This document shows positions 1-10,232 of a stretch of DNA of 30,110 nucleotides, one piece after another. The first letter of the stretch is position 1; the number at the start of each line of letters is the position of its first letter. The notes beneath the pieces are model-generated. The model worked only from the letters and a program-made list of their open reading frames with translations. It did no database searches and was not told where the DNA came from. This stretch comes from JAYZDB01 sp036338025. Lineage in GTDB: Bacteria > Planctomycetota > UBA1135 > UBA2386. The position numbers were made by a program, and so were the translations under genes. The stretch lies in NCBI GenBank assembly GCA_036338025.1, contig JAYZDB010000163.1, positions 1-30,110 on the forward strand. The letters run 5' to 3'.

Positions 1-2383
1 GGACACTACCCGGCGCCTGCGAACGGGCGCGGGCGAGGGCACGCAGCGCCAGGGAATTTGCCGATGAGGCCGGGTCGGCGCGGCCGCGGGCGAGGTCACG
101 CAGACCCTGCAGTCGGGACCGACGCAGATCCTCGGCGGCGGTCGCCGGCCAGCGTGGCGACTCCTCCGCAATCGACTGCAGCACGCCCAGGTTGTCCGGC
201 AAGAACGCTCGCCGAGTCGACGCGCTCCAATAGCCGATGTCCTCCAACACCGGACGATCATCGACGAGATCCGGCCAGGACTCGCATACCGGTAGCACCT
301 GGGTGCCGACGAAGGCCGCCGCCAGGTCCTCCACGCTGCAGATCCCAGCCTCGTGCAACTCGGTGCGGACCAGATTTGGGGCCCCCACGAGCCGCTCGCC
401 GATCACCTCCGCAGTGGGCAGATGCGGCGTCGCCGAACCGACCAGCAGGGTCGAGTGGTTGACCAGCCAAACCGAATGGCTGGGAAAGGACCGCGCAAAG
501 GTGGCCAGCAAGGTCCCGAAGTAGGACTTCGGCATCGCATGCGTTGGCACCCACTGCACCATCAGACCGTTCTCCGACAAGGCGGCGCGGCACAGGGAGT
601 AGAACTCGCGGGTGTAGAGCGGCACCGTGCCCGGCGCGTAGGGCAGCAAGGGCTCCATCGAGATCAGGTCGAGGCTGCCGGGCGGGGCCAAGGCCACGTA
701 CCGGCGACCATCGGTCACGTGCACCCGGCTACGTGCGTCTCGCAGGAACGGCGCCGATGTTCCGGTGGTGCCCGGACCCTGATGGCCAAAGTAGTTGACC
801 AGTGAGATCACCGCTGGCGAGATCTCGACCACGTCGATCCGATCCGGGCCGGGCCATCGACTGACAGCGTTGGCTGTCGTGCCGGTGCCGAGCGCAACCA
901 CCGCCACCTGCTTGAGCGCGGGACGCAACAGGAACGGTAGGTGCCCGAGCACCGACATGTAGCCGCTGTCCTGGTCGATGTAGGCGGCGCGGAATTCGTC
1001 GGTGAACAAGATCATGCCGTGGGTCCGACGGTCGTACACCACCGATGCGGTCACCACGCTGTCGGTGCGATGCTCCAGGTACCGGTAGCGGTCAGGGCGG
1101 TCGTAGCGCGAACCGGCCACCGGCGCTGCGTCGCCGCGGAACGACAGACCGCCACTCAGGCCGGACCAGGCCAGGATCGTGATCCCGAGGCCACCTGCCA
1201 CGGCCAACTGCCCGAGTTGCTTGAACAGCAGCGTCAGGATCACGATGGCGAACACCGGCCCGGCGTACAGGAAGTATGAAGTCGGCAAGACCGCCGGCAG
1301 CAGATGACCCATCGCCAAGCCCCCTAGCAGGCTTCCGAGACCCTGGAAGAAAAACAAGCGCCCGGCCAGCGGCGCCCGCGTCTCGGGATGCGCGAACCCC
1401 TCCAGGCACAAGGGGATGGTGGCGCCGAGGAAGAAACAGGCCGGGCCCGCGGCAACCAAGGCGGCCAGCAGGATCCGCAGATGGAAACTGATGTCATCAC
1501 CGACCTGCATGCGGCCGAGCATCGGACTCACGGATTCGTGTAGACCGACCGCCCCGACCAGCAGGGCCAGCACGACGGAACCCGCCGCCGCCCGGCGCCC
1601 GAACAAGCGCCGACACACCAGCGGACCGACCGCCGCACCGAGACTCAAACCGAGGAGACACGCGGCCAGCACCCCTGCCATGGTCGGTTGGAAGCCGTCG
1701 AGGAAGAACGGCAGGCGGCGCAACATCAGGATTTCGATGCCGAGAACAGCCGCCCCAGACAGCAGCGCGATCCACTCCAGGCTGCCGACCGGAGTCAAGG
1801 GCGGTCGCTGCCCCGATTCAGCGGCACAGCGCTGCGAACGCGAGCGGATCGCGACCAGCAGGGCGGCGACGGCGTAGCCGCCAGCACCGAACCAAGACGA
1901 TGCCGACAAGCCGAGACCTTGGATCAAGAAGTTGCCGCCGAAGAACGCCGCCGCCACCGACCCGAACAGGTTGGACCCGCAGAGCAGGCCGGCGTGGCGG
2001 GCCGGCGCGTGCCGTTCGATGACGGAAAACAGCAAGGGGAACGCACCGCCCATCAGCAGCGCTGGCAGGCCGGGAACCAAGACACAGAGCGCCAGCCCAC
2101 CGACCACGCTCTGCGGCGCTGAGATCGCCAACAGCAGGTCTCCGAGCAGACCGGTCACGGCCACCGCAGCGTACAACAGGCCAGCCAGGGCCAGTGGGCG
2201 CCGGCGCGCGAAGGCCAGCCGTGGCAGCCAAAGACCGCCCACCCCCAGCCCCAGCAGAAACAGGCCGAGAGTCAGCACGGACGCGGCGGAGGTGTTGCCC
2301 AACAACAAGCCGTGCCGGCGCAGGAACACCATCTCCAGCATCATCCCTCCCCAGCCGGCGAGGCAGGCCGCCAGGAAGACCAT
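1..2383 (-). CDS. Polytopic membrane protein fused to a spermidine-synthase-like (SpeE-like) domain, 3' end beyond left edge
   Basis: An open frame runs from the ATG at 2383-2381 to the left edge without a stop, giving about 794 visible residues. Residues 1 to about 410 are a run of hydrophobic helices with few charged loops, like a transporter-type membrane domain. Residues about 430-680 resemble polyamine synthases and class I methyltransferases: a glycine-rich GTGTT nucleotide loop at 499-503, VVEISPAV after it, DGRRY at 558-562 and then SMEPLLPY at about 575-582. Glu577 stands where true spermidine synthases have the catalytic Asp, so spermidine synthesis is doubtful. Such SpeE-like membrane fusions are widespread and mostly uncharacterised. 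The start codon directly follows the stop of the PTS EIIA gene (TAGATG), with GGAGGGGG just upstream as a good ribosome binding site, so translation is probably coupled. The C-terminus is not seen. Confidence 0.85.
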   Translation of the reverse strand, partial: MVFLAACLAGWGGMMLEMVFLRRHGLLLGNTSAASVLTLGLFLLGLGVGGLWLPRLAFARRRPLALAGLLYAAVAVTGLLGDLLLAISAPQSVVGGLALCVLVPGLPALLMGGAFPLLFSVIERHAPARHAGLLCGSNLFGSVAAAFFGGNFLIQGLGLSASSWFGAGGYAVAALLVAIRSRSQRCAAESGQRPPLTPVGSLEWIALLSGAAVLGIEILMLRRLPFFLDGFQPTMAGVLAACLLGLSLGAAVGPLVCRRLFGRRAAAGSVVLALLVGAVGLHESVSPMLGRMQVGDDISFHLRILLAALVAAGPACFFLGATIPLCLEGFAHPETRAPLAGRLFFFQGLGSLLGGLAMGHLLPAVLPTSYFLYAGPVFAIVILTLLFKQLGQLAVAGGLGITILAWSGLSGGLSFRGDAAPVAGSRYDRPDRYRYLEHRTDSVVTASVVYDRRTHGMILFTDEFRAAYIDQDSGYMSVLGHLPFLLRPALKQVAVVALGTGTTANAVSRWPGPDRIDVVEISPAVISLVNYFGHQGPGTTGTSAPFLRDARSRVHVTDGRRYVALAPPGSLDLISMEPLLPYAPGTVPLYTREFYSLCRAALSENGLMVQWVPTHAMPKSYFGTLLATFARSFPSHSVWLVNHSTLLVGSATPHLPTAEVIGERLVGAPNLVRTELHEAGICSVEDLAAAFVGTQVLPVCESWPDLVDDRPVLEDIGYWSASTRRAFLPDNLGVLQSIAEESPRWPATAAEDLRRSRLQGLRDLARGRADPASSANSLALRALARARSQAPGSV

Positions 2384-2848
2384 CTAGACCCCCTCCGCGG
2401 CGCGGATCGTCCGCAGTGCGGCGGCGGGGTCTCGACAGCTGAGCAAGTCCTCACGCAGTTCGGATCGGGACAACAGCTTGGCGATTGCCGCCAGGGTGCG
2501 GATGTGCAAAAGCTTCTCGGTCCGCGGGATCAGCAGCCCCACCAGGATCCGCCCCGGCTCCTGATCGAGCGTATCGAACGCGATGCCCTGATGGGCAATC
2601 GCAAGCACGCACAGCACCTCCGTCAACTCGTCAAGGGCCGCGTGCGGGATCGCGACGCCGTTTTCCATCCCGGTCGTCATGCTCCGCTCGCGGGTGATCA
2701 GGGCCTCGACGGCGAGCGATTCCCGCTCGGCCTCCAGACGGCCGGCGGCCACCAGCGCCATCGGCATGGCCGCGATGGCAGCCCACTTGTCCGGGGCGCC
2801 GAACGGCACGAGGATCTGGTCGGGGGTCAGCAGGTGCGAGAGCTTCAT
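2384..2848 (-). CDS. PTS EIIA type-2 (PtsN/fructose-like) domain protein
   Basis: This is a single EIIA type-2 domain of 154 residues, the size of EIIA-Ntr (PtsN). It begins MKLSHLLTPDQI, and the phosphoacceptor motif GVAIPHAAL places the active His at residue 69. The family accepts phosphate from HPr-type proteins and acts either in sugar uptake or, when orphaned as here, as a cytosolic regulator. I chose the ATG at 2848 because the family homology begins there. The frame stays open upstream to 2974, but that extension is Arg-rich and unlike the family. No EI, HPr, EIIB or EIIC gene is in the window. The stop codon abuts the start of the SpeE-like membrane protein, so the two are probably co-transcribed. 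Domain assignment is firm; the physiological role is not known. Confidence 0.85.
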   Translation of the reverse strand: MKLSHLLTPDQILVPFGAPDKWAAIAAMPMALVAAGRLEAERESLAVEALITRERSMTTGMENGVAIPHAALDELTEVLCVLAIAHQGIAFDTLDQEPGRILVGLLIPRTEKLLHIRTLAAIAKLLSRSELREDLLSCRDPAAALRTIRAAEGV

Positions 2849-3042
2849 GTGAGCCGGTCGGCAGCGTGGACTGGCGATCCTGTCCCAAAGACGTCCGCTT
2901 CGCAATCGGGCAGACCACACAATGGGCCCAGAACGGGCGACTCGCTGGGACGGAAAGGATGAAAACCCACCCACCTTTCGCTACCGTCCGGGAATAAGAG
3001 GCTTAGCTGCCCAGTCTACGCGTGCGCTGCCACCCTTGGTGG

Positions 3043-3070
3043 CTGACGTGAGACCTGTCGACAGTAGACC
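3043..3070 (+). promoter_or_regulatory. Candidate promoter for the gsp operon
   Basis: CTGACG (3043-3048) and TAGACC (3065-3070) are separated by 16 bases and lie 34 bases before the gspD start. Both boxes match sigma-70 consensus only partly. The 255-base gap between the divergent PTS EIIA gene and gspD must hold promoters for both, and nothing else is evident in it except TAGACT on the minus strand at 3013-3018. Confidence 0.3.
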
Positions 3071-3103
3071 TTCCAACCCGACGATACCCTTGGGAGCGGA
3101 TCC

Positions 3104-5392
3104 TTGAAGCAATCAGAATTCCCGGTCACCAAACCTCTTGCACACGCTGGCACCGGCATCCGGGGGACCGCACAGCGCCTGCGAGCGGGCCTTTTGACCA
3201 GCGCTTGCGGCCTGTTTCTGAGCCTGGGGCTCGTCGCCCAGGACCCTGTCACGAAGTCGTACAGCCTCGACGTGCAGGGCGACAACATCATCATTTCGCT
3301 GAACGAGAATCAGGGTCTCCCCCTGTTCGACTTCATCAAGATCGCCGAGCAGATCACCAAGAAGACCTTCACCTACACCAAGGACGAGATCGACCAGTCC
3401 CAACCGATCCACTTCGTCGGTCCGATGCGGTCCACCAGGGACAACTTCTTCGGGTTCTTCCAGACGGTGCTCTACATCAAGGGCTTCGCCTGCAGCATCC
3501 GCGGCGAGGGCCAGTCCGAGCTGATCAACATCATCAACATGCGGGGCCAACAACGCTCCGAGATGAACGCCGGCGCCCGCCACGTGCCGTCCGACGAACT
3601 CGAGAACTACAAGAACCAGACCGGCGTCACGATCCTGAGTACGATCCCGCTCGAGCACCTCGATTCGACCCGGGTCACCGCACAGCTGCGGCCCTTCTTC
3701 GCCAACGCGACCGGCCAGGGTTCGCCGATGAACTTCGTGACGGTCCATCCGAAGTCACTCCTGGTGCAGGGCTTCGCCCCCCAGGTCTACCAGGCCTACC
3801 GCCTGCTCAAACTGGTCGATGTACCCGCCGAGGAAATCGACATGATCATCGAGCCGATCACCCTCGAGCACGCCGCCGCCGAGGAGCTCGAGCTGCTGCT
3901 CACCGACCTGCTCTCAGACCGCAACCGACAGCGTCCCCAGCAGGGCGCCCAGGCCCAGGTGCAAAACCAAACGCCACCGGTGAAGGTACTCGCCCAGGTC
4001 ACCACCAACATGCTGATCATCAGCGGCAGCCGCGAACAGGTCATGGAGGCCAAGGACCTGATCGCCCAGCTCGACCGCGAACTGGAAGCTGCCGAAGGCG
4101 ATTCCCACGTCATCCAGCTGCAGAACGTGCTGGTCAAGGACCTCGCCCAGACCCTCAAGACCTTCCTCGACCAGGAAAAACAGGCCGAGCAACAAGCCCA
4201 GTCCGGACAGGCCGCCGCCCAGGCCCGACGTCCGCGCAACCCGGTCGTGGTCGCGCACGAGGAGAGCAACAAGCTGCTGGTCTCGGCGCCTTCGACGAAG
4301 TTCAAGCAACTCCGCAAGATGATTGAGGAGCTCGATGAGCGGCAACGACAGGTGCTGGTCGAGTGCGCAGTGGTCGAACTCTCGACCTCCGACGGCATCC
4401 GCTTCGGAATCGAACTCGGCCTGCTGGACGTCAGGGAAGACGGCGATTTCACCCGGCCTTTCGGCTTCTCCCACTTCGGACAGTCGAACTTCGAGGACAG
4501 CGATGACGATGGCCTGCCCGATACCCGGCTGCCGGACTTCGAAAACCCTCTGACCGGCATCACCGGCGGCATCATCAGCGGCGGAGACTTCGCGATTCCG
4601 GTGTTGATCAACGCCCTCGCCACCGACAACTCCGCCAACATCCTCAGCTTGCCGAGCGTGATCGTGAACAACAACGAAAACGCCGTGGTCACCTCGAAGG
4701 AGGAGCGACCGACGTCCAACGTCAGCCAGGGCACCGCGACCACGCAATCCGGGTTCAGTGGATTCCAGGACGCTGGTATCAACCTGACGATCTCACCCTC
4801 GATCTCCAGCAACAACTACCTGCGCCTCAACATCAACCTCTCGGTGAGTCGCTTCATCACCGCCTTCGACCCGAGTTCGTCCGGCCCGGGTGTCAAGAGC
4901 ACTCGCGAGATCCAGACCCAGGTCACCTTGCCGAGTGGACAGACCATGGTAATCGGCGGCGTGATCGAAGACTCCGAGAGCGAGGCCGAGAGCGGCGTGC
5001 CGCTGCTCAAGGATATCCCGCTGCTGGGCTGGCTGTTCAAGACCTACGTCAAGGACAAGAACAAGACCAACCTCTACTTCTTCATCACCCCACACATCCT
5101 CGACGAGACCGACTTCTCGGATCTGGACGAGCTCAGCACCCGCAAGAAGCTCGAGGCTGAGCACTACATCGGCCCACGACGACTCAAGATCATCGACCGC
5201 AAGTGGGACTCATCGAACAAGGCAGAGACCCTGGATGACCCCGGCGCCAACATCGAGAACCTCGACAAGGGCCTGGGCTTCGAATTCCCGAACTACCGAC
5301 GCCCTCCAACCGAGAGCAAGAAGCCGCCGACTCCAGGGAAGCCCAAGGCCGAACCAGGCAAGGTGGAGAAGGGCAAGGTGGAGAAGAAGTAG
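3104..5392 (+). CDS. gspD: Type II secretion system secretin GspD
   Basis: This 762-residue protein forms the outer-membrane pore of the T2SS. The start is a TTG preceded by GGGAGCGGA, a clear ribosome binding site. A signal peptide with a long basic N-region has its hydrophobic core at about 29-44 and probable cleavage after LVA (45). Next come an N0-like domain (about 53-150) and three N1-N3 type ring domains (about 172-420), each carrying the usual hydrophobic strand pattern. N2 and N3 are interrupted by Gln/Ala-rich loops. The secretin beta-barrel domain occupies about 425-690 and contains the diagnostic VPLLKDIPLLGWLF at about 632-645. The tail (about 720-762) is Lys/Pro/Glu-rich and disordered. 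It heads the gspDEFGHIJ cluster and its stop abuts gspE. No pilotin gene is seen. A type IV pilus secretin (PilQ) is less likely given the T2SS-type neighbours. Confidence 0.93.
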   Translation: MKQSEFPVTKPLAHAGTGIRGTAQRLRAGLLTSACGLFLSLGLVAQDPVTKSYSLDVQGDNIIISLNENQGLPLFDFIKIAEQITKKTFTYTKDEIDQSQPIHFVGPMRSTRDNFFGFFQTVLYIKGFACSIRGEGQSELINIINMRGQQRSEMNAGARHVPSDELENYKNQTGVTILSTIPLEHLDSTRVTAQLRPFFANATGQGSPMNFVTVHPKSLLVQGFAPQVYQAYRLLKLVDVPAEEIDMIIEPITLEHAAAEELELLLTDLLSDRNRQRPQQGAQAQVQNQTPPVKVLAQVTTNMLIISGSREQVMEAKDLIAQLDRELEAAEGDSHVIQLQNVLVKDLAQTLKTFLDQEKQAEQQAQSGQAAAQARRPRNPVVVAHEESNKLLVSAPSTKFKQLRKMIEELDERQRQVLVECAVVELSTSDGIRFGIELGLLDVREDGDFTRPFGFSHFGQSNFEDSDDDGLPDTRLPDFENPLTGITGGIISGGDFAIPVLINALATDNSANILSLPSVIVNNNENAVVTSKEERPTSNVSQGTATTQSGFSGFQDAGINLTISPSISSNNYLRLNINLSVSRFITAFDPSSSGPGVKSTREIQTQVTLPSGQTMVIGGVIEDSESEAESGVPLLKDIPLLGWLFKTYVKDKNKTNLYFFITPHILDETDFSDLDELSTRKKLEAEHYIGPRRLKIIDRKWDSSNKAETLDDPGANIENLDKGLGFEFPNYRRPPTESKKPPTPGKPKAEPGKVEKGKVEKK
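5357..5386 (+). repeat. 15-bp perfect tandem repeat at the 3' end of gspD
   Basis: GGCAAGGTGGAGAAG occurs twice head to tail (5357-5371 and 5372-5386). It encodes GKVEK twice in the basic tail of the secretin. This looks like a small in-frame slippage duplication. Confidence 0.85.
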
Positions 5393-7105
<1,713 letters not shown>

Positions 7106-7159
7106 TCCGCACCCAGCCCGTACCGGAACTGAAGCCCTAGTTCCCGTCTTCGCCTTCGC

Positions 7160-8392
7160 ATGCCAATCTTCGAATACAAAGCCGTCGACAGTGGCAACAA
7201 GACCACCAAGGGGATGGTCGATGCGGATTCCGCGCGGGATGCACGGCTCAAGCTCAGGAACGAGAACAACCTCTACGTTACCGACATCACGGAGAAGCGC
7301 GCCAAGGGCCAGCGCAGGCTCGCGATCAAGGGCGTCACCGGGGTCGAGTTCCCCAACAAACTACGCAACGAGCAAATCGCCCAGGTAACGCGCCAGATGG
7401 CTTCGCTGCTGGCTGCCGGCATCCCACTGGCAGAGGCCCTTCGGATGGTCATCGAACAGGCTCCTGACGCCAAGGTCGAGGCGGCCTTCAGGGACATCCG
7501 TGAGAAAGTCACGCAAGGCCTGTCGCTCGGCGACGCCGTAATCCAACACCCCGCCTACTTCACCGCGCTGTACTCCCACATGGTCAAGGCCGGGGAGTCG
7601 GCAGGAGCCCTCGACAAGGTCATGGTGCGGCTGTCTGGCTTCTTGCAAAACCAGGCCCGGATCAAGAATCGGGTCGGCGCGGCGCTGATCTACCCGATGA
7701 TCATGATCATCGTCGGCGTCATCGTGGTTTCGATCCTGATGGCCTTCGTGGTGCCCAAGATCATGCAGTTGCTGCGCGGTCGTGGCGAAGACCTGCCGCT
7801 TGCCACCAAGATCCTGGTCGGCACCAGCGACTTCATCCGAGGCTACTGGCTGGCAATCCTGATCGGCATCTTGATCCTGACGGTGATCTTCCAGTTGATC
7901 GTCAATACCGACCGGGGTGGATTGATGTGGGACAGGTTCAAGCTACGGCTACCAGTCTTTGGCGACCTGCTGCGTAAGCAGTCGATGGCACGGTTCACCA
8001 CCACGCTAGCAACCCTGCTGCGCAGCGGCGTACCCGCTCTACAGGCTATCGACGTAACGAAGAGCGTGGTCGACAACAAGGTGCTGACCTCTGCCCTGAC
8101 GATGGTGCACGACCACATCATCGAAGGCACCGACATCAGCACACCGATGAAACTGTCCGGGCAATTCCCACCGATGGTGAGCTACATGGTCGGCGTCGGT
8201 GAACAGGCCGGCAACCTGGAGGAGATGCTCGAGCGGGTGGCGGAGACCTACGACGAAGAGGTCGAGATCGCCACCACCAAACTGACATCGATGCTGGAAC
8301 CCCTGATCATCGTCGCCCTGGCGGTCATCGTGGCGGGAATCGTCATCGCCATCGTGATGCCCCTGATGCAGTTGCAAGACATCTCGCGCTAG
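7160..8392 (+). CDS. gspF: Type II secretion system inner-membrane platform protein GspF
   Basis: This 410-residue protein begins MPIFEYKAVDSGNKTTKG, the typical N-terminus of GspF/PilC. It has two copies of the cytoplasmic T2SSF domain (about 70-190 and 270-395), each carrying the family pattern of a GIPL/GVPA-type loop. Three hydrophobic spans follow the usual topology: about 173-200, 230-255 and 375-405. It anchors GspE and the assembling pseudopilus in the inner membrane. No Shine-Dalgarno site precedes the ATG. It lies between gspE and the pseudopilin genes, and its length is normal for the family. Confidence 0.94.
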   Translation: MPIFEYKAVDSGNKTTKGMVDADSARDARLKLRNENNLYVTDITEKRAKGQRRLAIKGVTGVEFPNKLRNEQIAQVTRQMASLLAAGIPLAEALRMVIEQAPDAKVEAAFRDIREKVTQGLSLGDAVIQHPAYFTALYSHMVKAGESAGALDKVMVRLSGFLQNQARIKNRVGAALIYPMIMIIVGVIVVSILMAFVVPKIMQLLRGRGEDLPLATKILVGTSDFIRGYWLAILIGILILTVIFQLIVNTDRGGLMWDRFKLRLPVFGDLLRKQSMARFTTTLATLLRSGVPALQAIDVTKSVVDNKVLTSALTMVHDHIIEGTDISTPMKLSGQFPPMVSYMVGVGEQAGNLEEMLERVAETYDEEVEIATTKLTSMLEPLIIVALAVIVAGIVIAIVMPLMQLQDISR

Positions 8393-8485
8393 CCCCGGTG
8401 CCAGGGGGCCCTCCGCCAGCCTGGAATCGCCGGCAATACTGCGGCTGCTGAGCCGTCCAATCTCGCACGAACTGGAGTGGAGTAG

Positions 8486-8491
8486 TAGACT
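8486..8491 (+). promoter_or_regulatory. Candidate -10 box (TAGACT) upstream of gspG
   Basis: The 136-base gap between gspF and gspG is the largest inside the gsp cluster. It holds GTAGACTGGGCA (8485-8496), and the same 12-mer occurs on the minus strand upstream of the PTS EIIA gene (3019-3008). TAGACT fits a TANNNT-type -10 box. No good -35 box is seen. A separate promoter would allow higher expression of the major pseudopilin than of the upstream genes. This is inference. Confidence 0.28.
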
Positions 8492-8528
8492 GGGCAACCC
8501 TAGACGGCCTTCCGAAATACCAAATGTC

Positions 8529-8942
8529 ATGAACCATCGCAAAACCATGAACATCGAAGGCGGCTTCACCCTGATCGAGATCATGGTGGTTGTCGTCATC
8601 CTCGGCCTCCTGGTCGGGATCGTCGGACCCAACGTCATGAAGCAACTGTTCAAGGCCGAGGAAGACACCGCCCGCGCCCAACTCAAGCAAATCGACGGGG
8701 CGATCAAGCTGTACTACATGGCGGAACACAACATCCCGACGATGGAAGAGTTGACTGAAAAGGACGAAGACGGCCAGGCCCACCTCAAGGACTTCAGTAA
8801 TCTGGACCCCTGGGGCAATCCGTATGAAATCCGCGAAGGCGATACCTCCTCAGAGTGGGTCGTGGTCTGTTACGGCAAGGACGGCAACGAAGGCACCGAC
8901 GACGATATTCGCTCTGACGACACCAAGGAAAAGGACGACTAG
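8529..8942 (+). CDS. gspG: Type II secretion system major pseudopilin GspG
   Basis: A 137-residue prepilin-type protein. The leader MNHRKTMNIEGG ends in Gly12, the expected prepilin peptidase cut before FTLIE with Glu at +5. A hydrophobic helix (about 13-37) forms the pseudopilus core. The C-terminal half has LDPWGNPYEI and then YGKDGNEGTDDDI, matching the calcium-binding loop of GspG, so this is the major pseudopilin and not a type IV pilin. The tail is very acidic. ATG at 8529 was chosen; an internal ATG at 8547 would leave a five-residue leader. Its own promoter is possible in the preceding gap. Its stop is 9 bases before gspH. Confidence 0.93.
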   Translation: MNHRKTMNIEGGFTLIEIMVVVVILGLLVGIVGPNVMKQLFKAEEDTARAQLKQIDGAIKLYYMAEHNIPTMEELTEKDEDGQAHLKDFSNLDPWGNPYEIREGDTSSEWVVVCYGKDGNEGTDDDIRSDDTKEKDD

Positions 8943-8951
8943 TTACCCCAG

Positions 8952-9524
8952 GTGCAAAAGCAATCGAACCAGGCTGGGTTTACGCTGCTCGAGATCATGG
9001 TCGTGATCATGATCCTCGGCTTGGTGCTGCGGATCGTCGTGGTCAACATGGGTGCCTTCATCCCCAGTTCGGCGCTCGACGCCCAGGCCAACCAACTGCG
9101 GTTCACACTCGACTACCTGCGTTCGGAGGCCAAGATCCAGGGCAAGCCATACACCCTGGAACTCGACCTCGACAAGCACCGCACCCGGATATTACTCCCG
9201 ACCGAGGACAAACTCGTCACCACCGAAGAGGACACCCTCGAGGCCAACATAGAGCTCGGATGGCAGCCCCTCGAAGAGTGGGTCAAGTTCTACGGGCATG
9301 GCTATTGGGGTCGAGAGATCCACACCAAGGATGTCGTCAAGGTGACATTCGACGAGAACGGCTTCACCGCCGACCAAACCATCTATTTCGAGTATGATAC
9401 CGAGGACAACCAACGCGTCTGGGCCGTGCATCTGTTCGGGCTCAACGGCACCACTACCGTAGTGCGCAACAACGACGGCCAACGCGATGTCCACCAGACC
9501 CAGACCGAGGCAGCGTTCCACTGA
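8952..9524 (+). CDS. gspH: Type II secretion minor pseudopilin GspH
   Basis: A 190-residue protein with a GTG start. The short leader MQKQSNQAG is followed by FTLLE, the prepilin cleavage and methylation site, and by a hydrophobic helix to about residue 35. The globular part is beta-rich, with the GspH-type pattern of a long helix (about 40-60, LDAQANQLRFTLDYLRSEA) and then short strands. It belongs to the minor pseudopilins that form the tip of the pseudopilus. Assignment as H rests on gene order (G-H-I-J), length and the N-terminal motif. Sequence conservation beyond the first 60 residues is low, so the H label is less certain than the class. Confidence 0.82.
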   Translation: MQKQSNQAGFTLLEIMVVIMILGLVLRIVVVNMGAFIPSSALDAQANQLRFTLDYLRSEAKIQGKPYTLELDLDKHRTRILLPTEDKLVTTEEDTLEANIELGWQPLEEWVKFYGHGYWGREIHTKDVVKVTFDENGFTADQTIYFEYDTEDNQRVWAVHLFGLNGTTTVVRNNDGQRDVHQTQTEAAFH

Positions 9525-9527
9525 CCC

Positions 9528-10232
9528 ATGATCCACCGCAAACCAGAAGCCGGCTTCACTCTACTGGAAGCGATGATCGCCCTGGCAATCGTTGCGATGG
9601 TGGTAACGTCGGTGTTGGCGGTGCGCACCAACTCCCTGATCGATGCCTCCGAGGCACGTAACTGGCGTGTCGCGCGGGAAGTCGCTCAAGAGATCCTGTC
9701 GGAGCTCTCCGCCGGCGCGCGCGATGAGCCGCCGGAGTACAACATGCAACCGGCACCCATCCCGAGCATGAAGAGCGTCAAGAAGTGGTCCTACCAGATC
9801 GTGATCGGTCAGGAACGGATCGCTTCGATCGAAGCCGACATCGACAGCGAGATGTCGGACAACGACAACGAGATGGTAGATCGCCGCAACTACCAGCGCG
9901 AGCGGGATGACCTGCGCCAGGCTCGCCAGAAGGGGATGTCGTTCTTCGACTACCGGGAACAAGCCCAGATCGAAGAGGACGAACGCTTGGAGAGCGAGGA
10001 GGATATTCCTCCGAGCGAGGACGAGTTCGAGGAAGTCGCGGTGTTCGTGTTCTTCCCCAACGTCCGTCCCGGGCAATCAGAGTTCGGCCACTTCGTCCTC
10101 AAATCCCGGATCTCTACGCTGGCGATCGAGGGCCTGACGACGGAACAGGCAGAATCCCTCATCTCCGCAACCGAAGATTCTACAAGTAGCGAAGGTGAAG
10201 GCACCCCGCCTGGTGGAGGCACATCCAAATGA
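9528..10232 (+). CDS. gspI: Type II secretion minor pseudopilin GspI with a charged insertion
   Basis: A 234-residue protein with leader MIHRKPEAG, then FTLLEAMIALAIVAM, the typical GspI/PilV N-terminus. GspI proteins are usually about 120-130 residues. Here residues about 98-168 are an extra, strongly charged stretch rich in Asp, Glu and Arg, probably helical or coiled coil. Residues about 210-234 are a Ser/Gly/Pro-rich tail. The beta-strand pattern resumes at VAVFVFFPNVRPG. It starts three bases after the gspH stop and its TGA overlaps the gspJ ATG (ATGA), so translation is coupled. The prepilin class is clear; the insertion has no function I can name. Confidence 0.82.
   Translation: MIHRKPEAGFTLLEAMIALAIVAMVVTSVLAVRTNSLIDASEARNWRVAREVAQEILSELSAGARDEPPEYNMQPAPIPSMKSVKKWSYQIVIGQERIASIEADIDSEMSDNDNEMVDRRNYQRERDDLRQARQKGMSFFDYREQAQIEEDERLESEEDIPPSEDEFEEVAVFVFFPNVRPGQSEFGHFVLKSRISTLAIEGLTTEQAESLISATEDSTSSEGEGTPPGGGTSK

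Noticed and set aside
58..2231. Several open frames on the plus strand and in other minus frames within the leftmost 2.2 kb
   Set aside because: They are Arg/Pro/Gly-rich with no family features, and all lie across the long frame of the SpeE-like membrane protein, which has consistent membrane helices and motifs.
3194..3211. Possible lipobox (LTSAC) in the GspD signal peptide
   Set aside because: The Cys lies inside the hydrophobic core and the -3 residue is Thr, not Leu or Val. Cleavage after LVA is more likely.
3796..4815. A 339-residue minus-strand open frame inside gspD
   Set aside because: Ser/Arg-rich antisense shadow of a gene with strong secretin motifs. High GC in third positions keeps such frames open.
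8401..8424. CCAGG/CCTGG pairing just after the gspF stop as a terminator
   Set aside because: The loop is 14 bases, the stem only five, and no T-tract follows.
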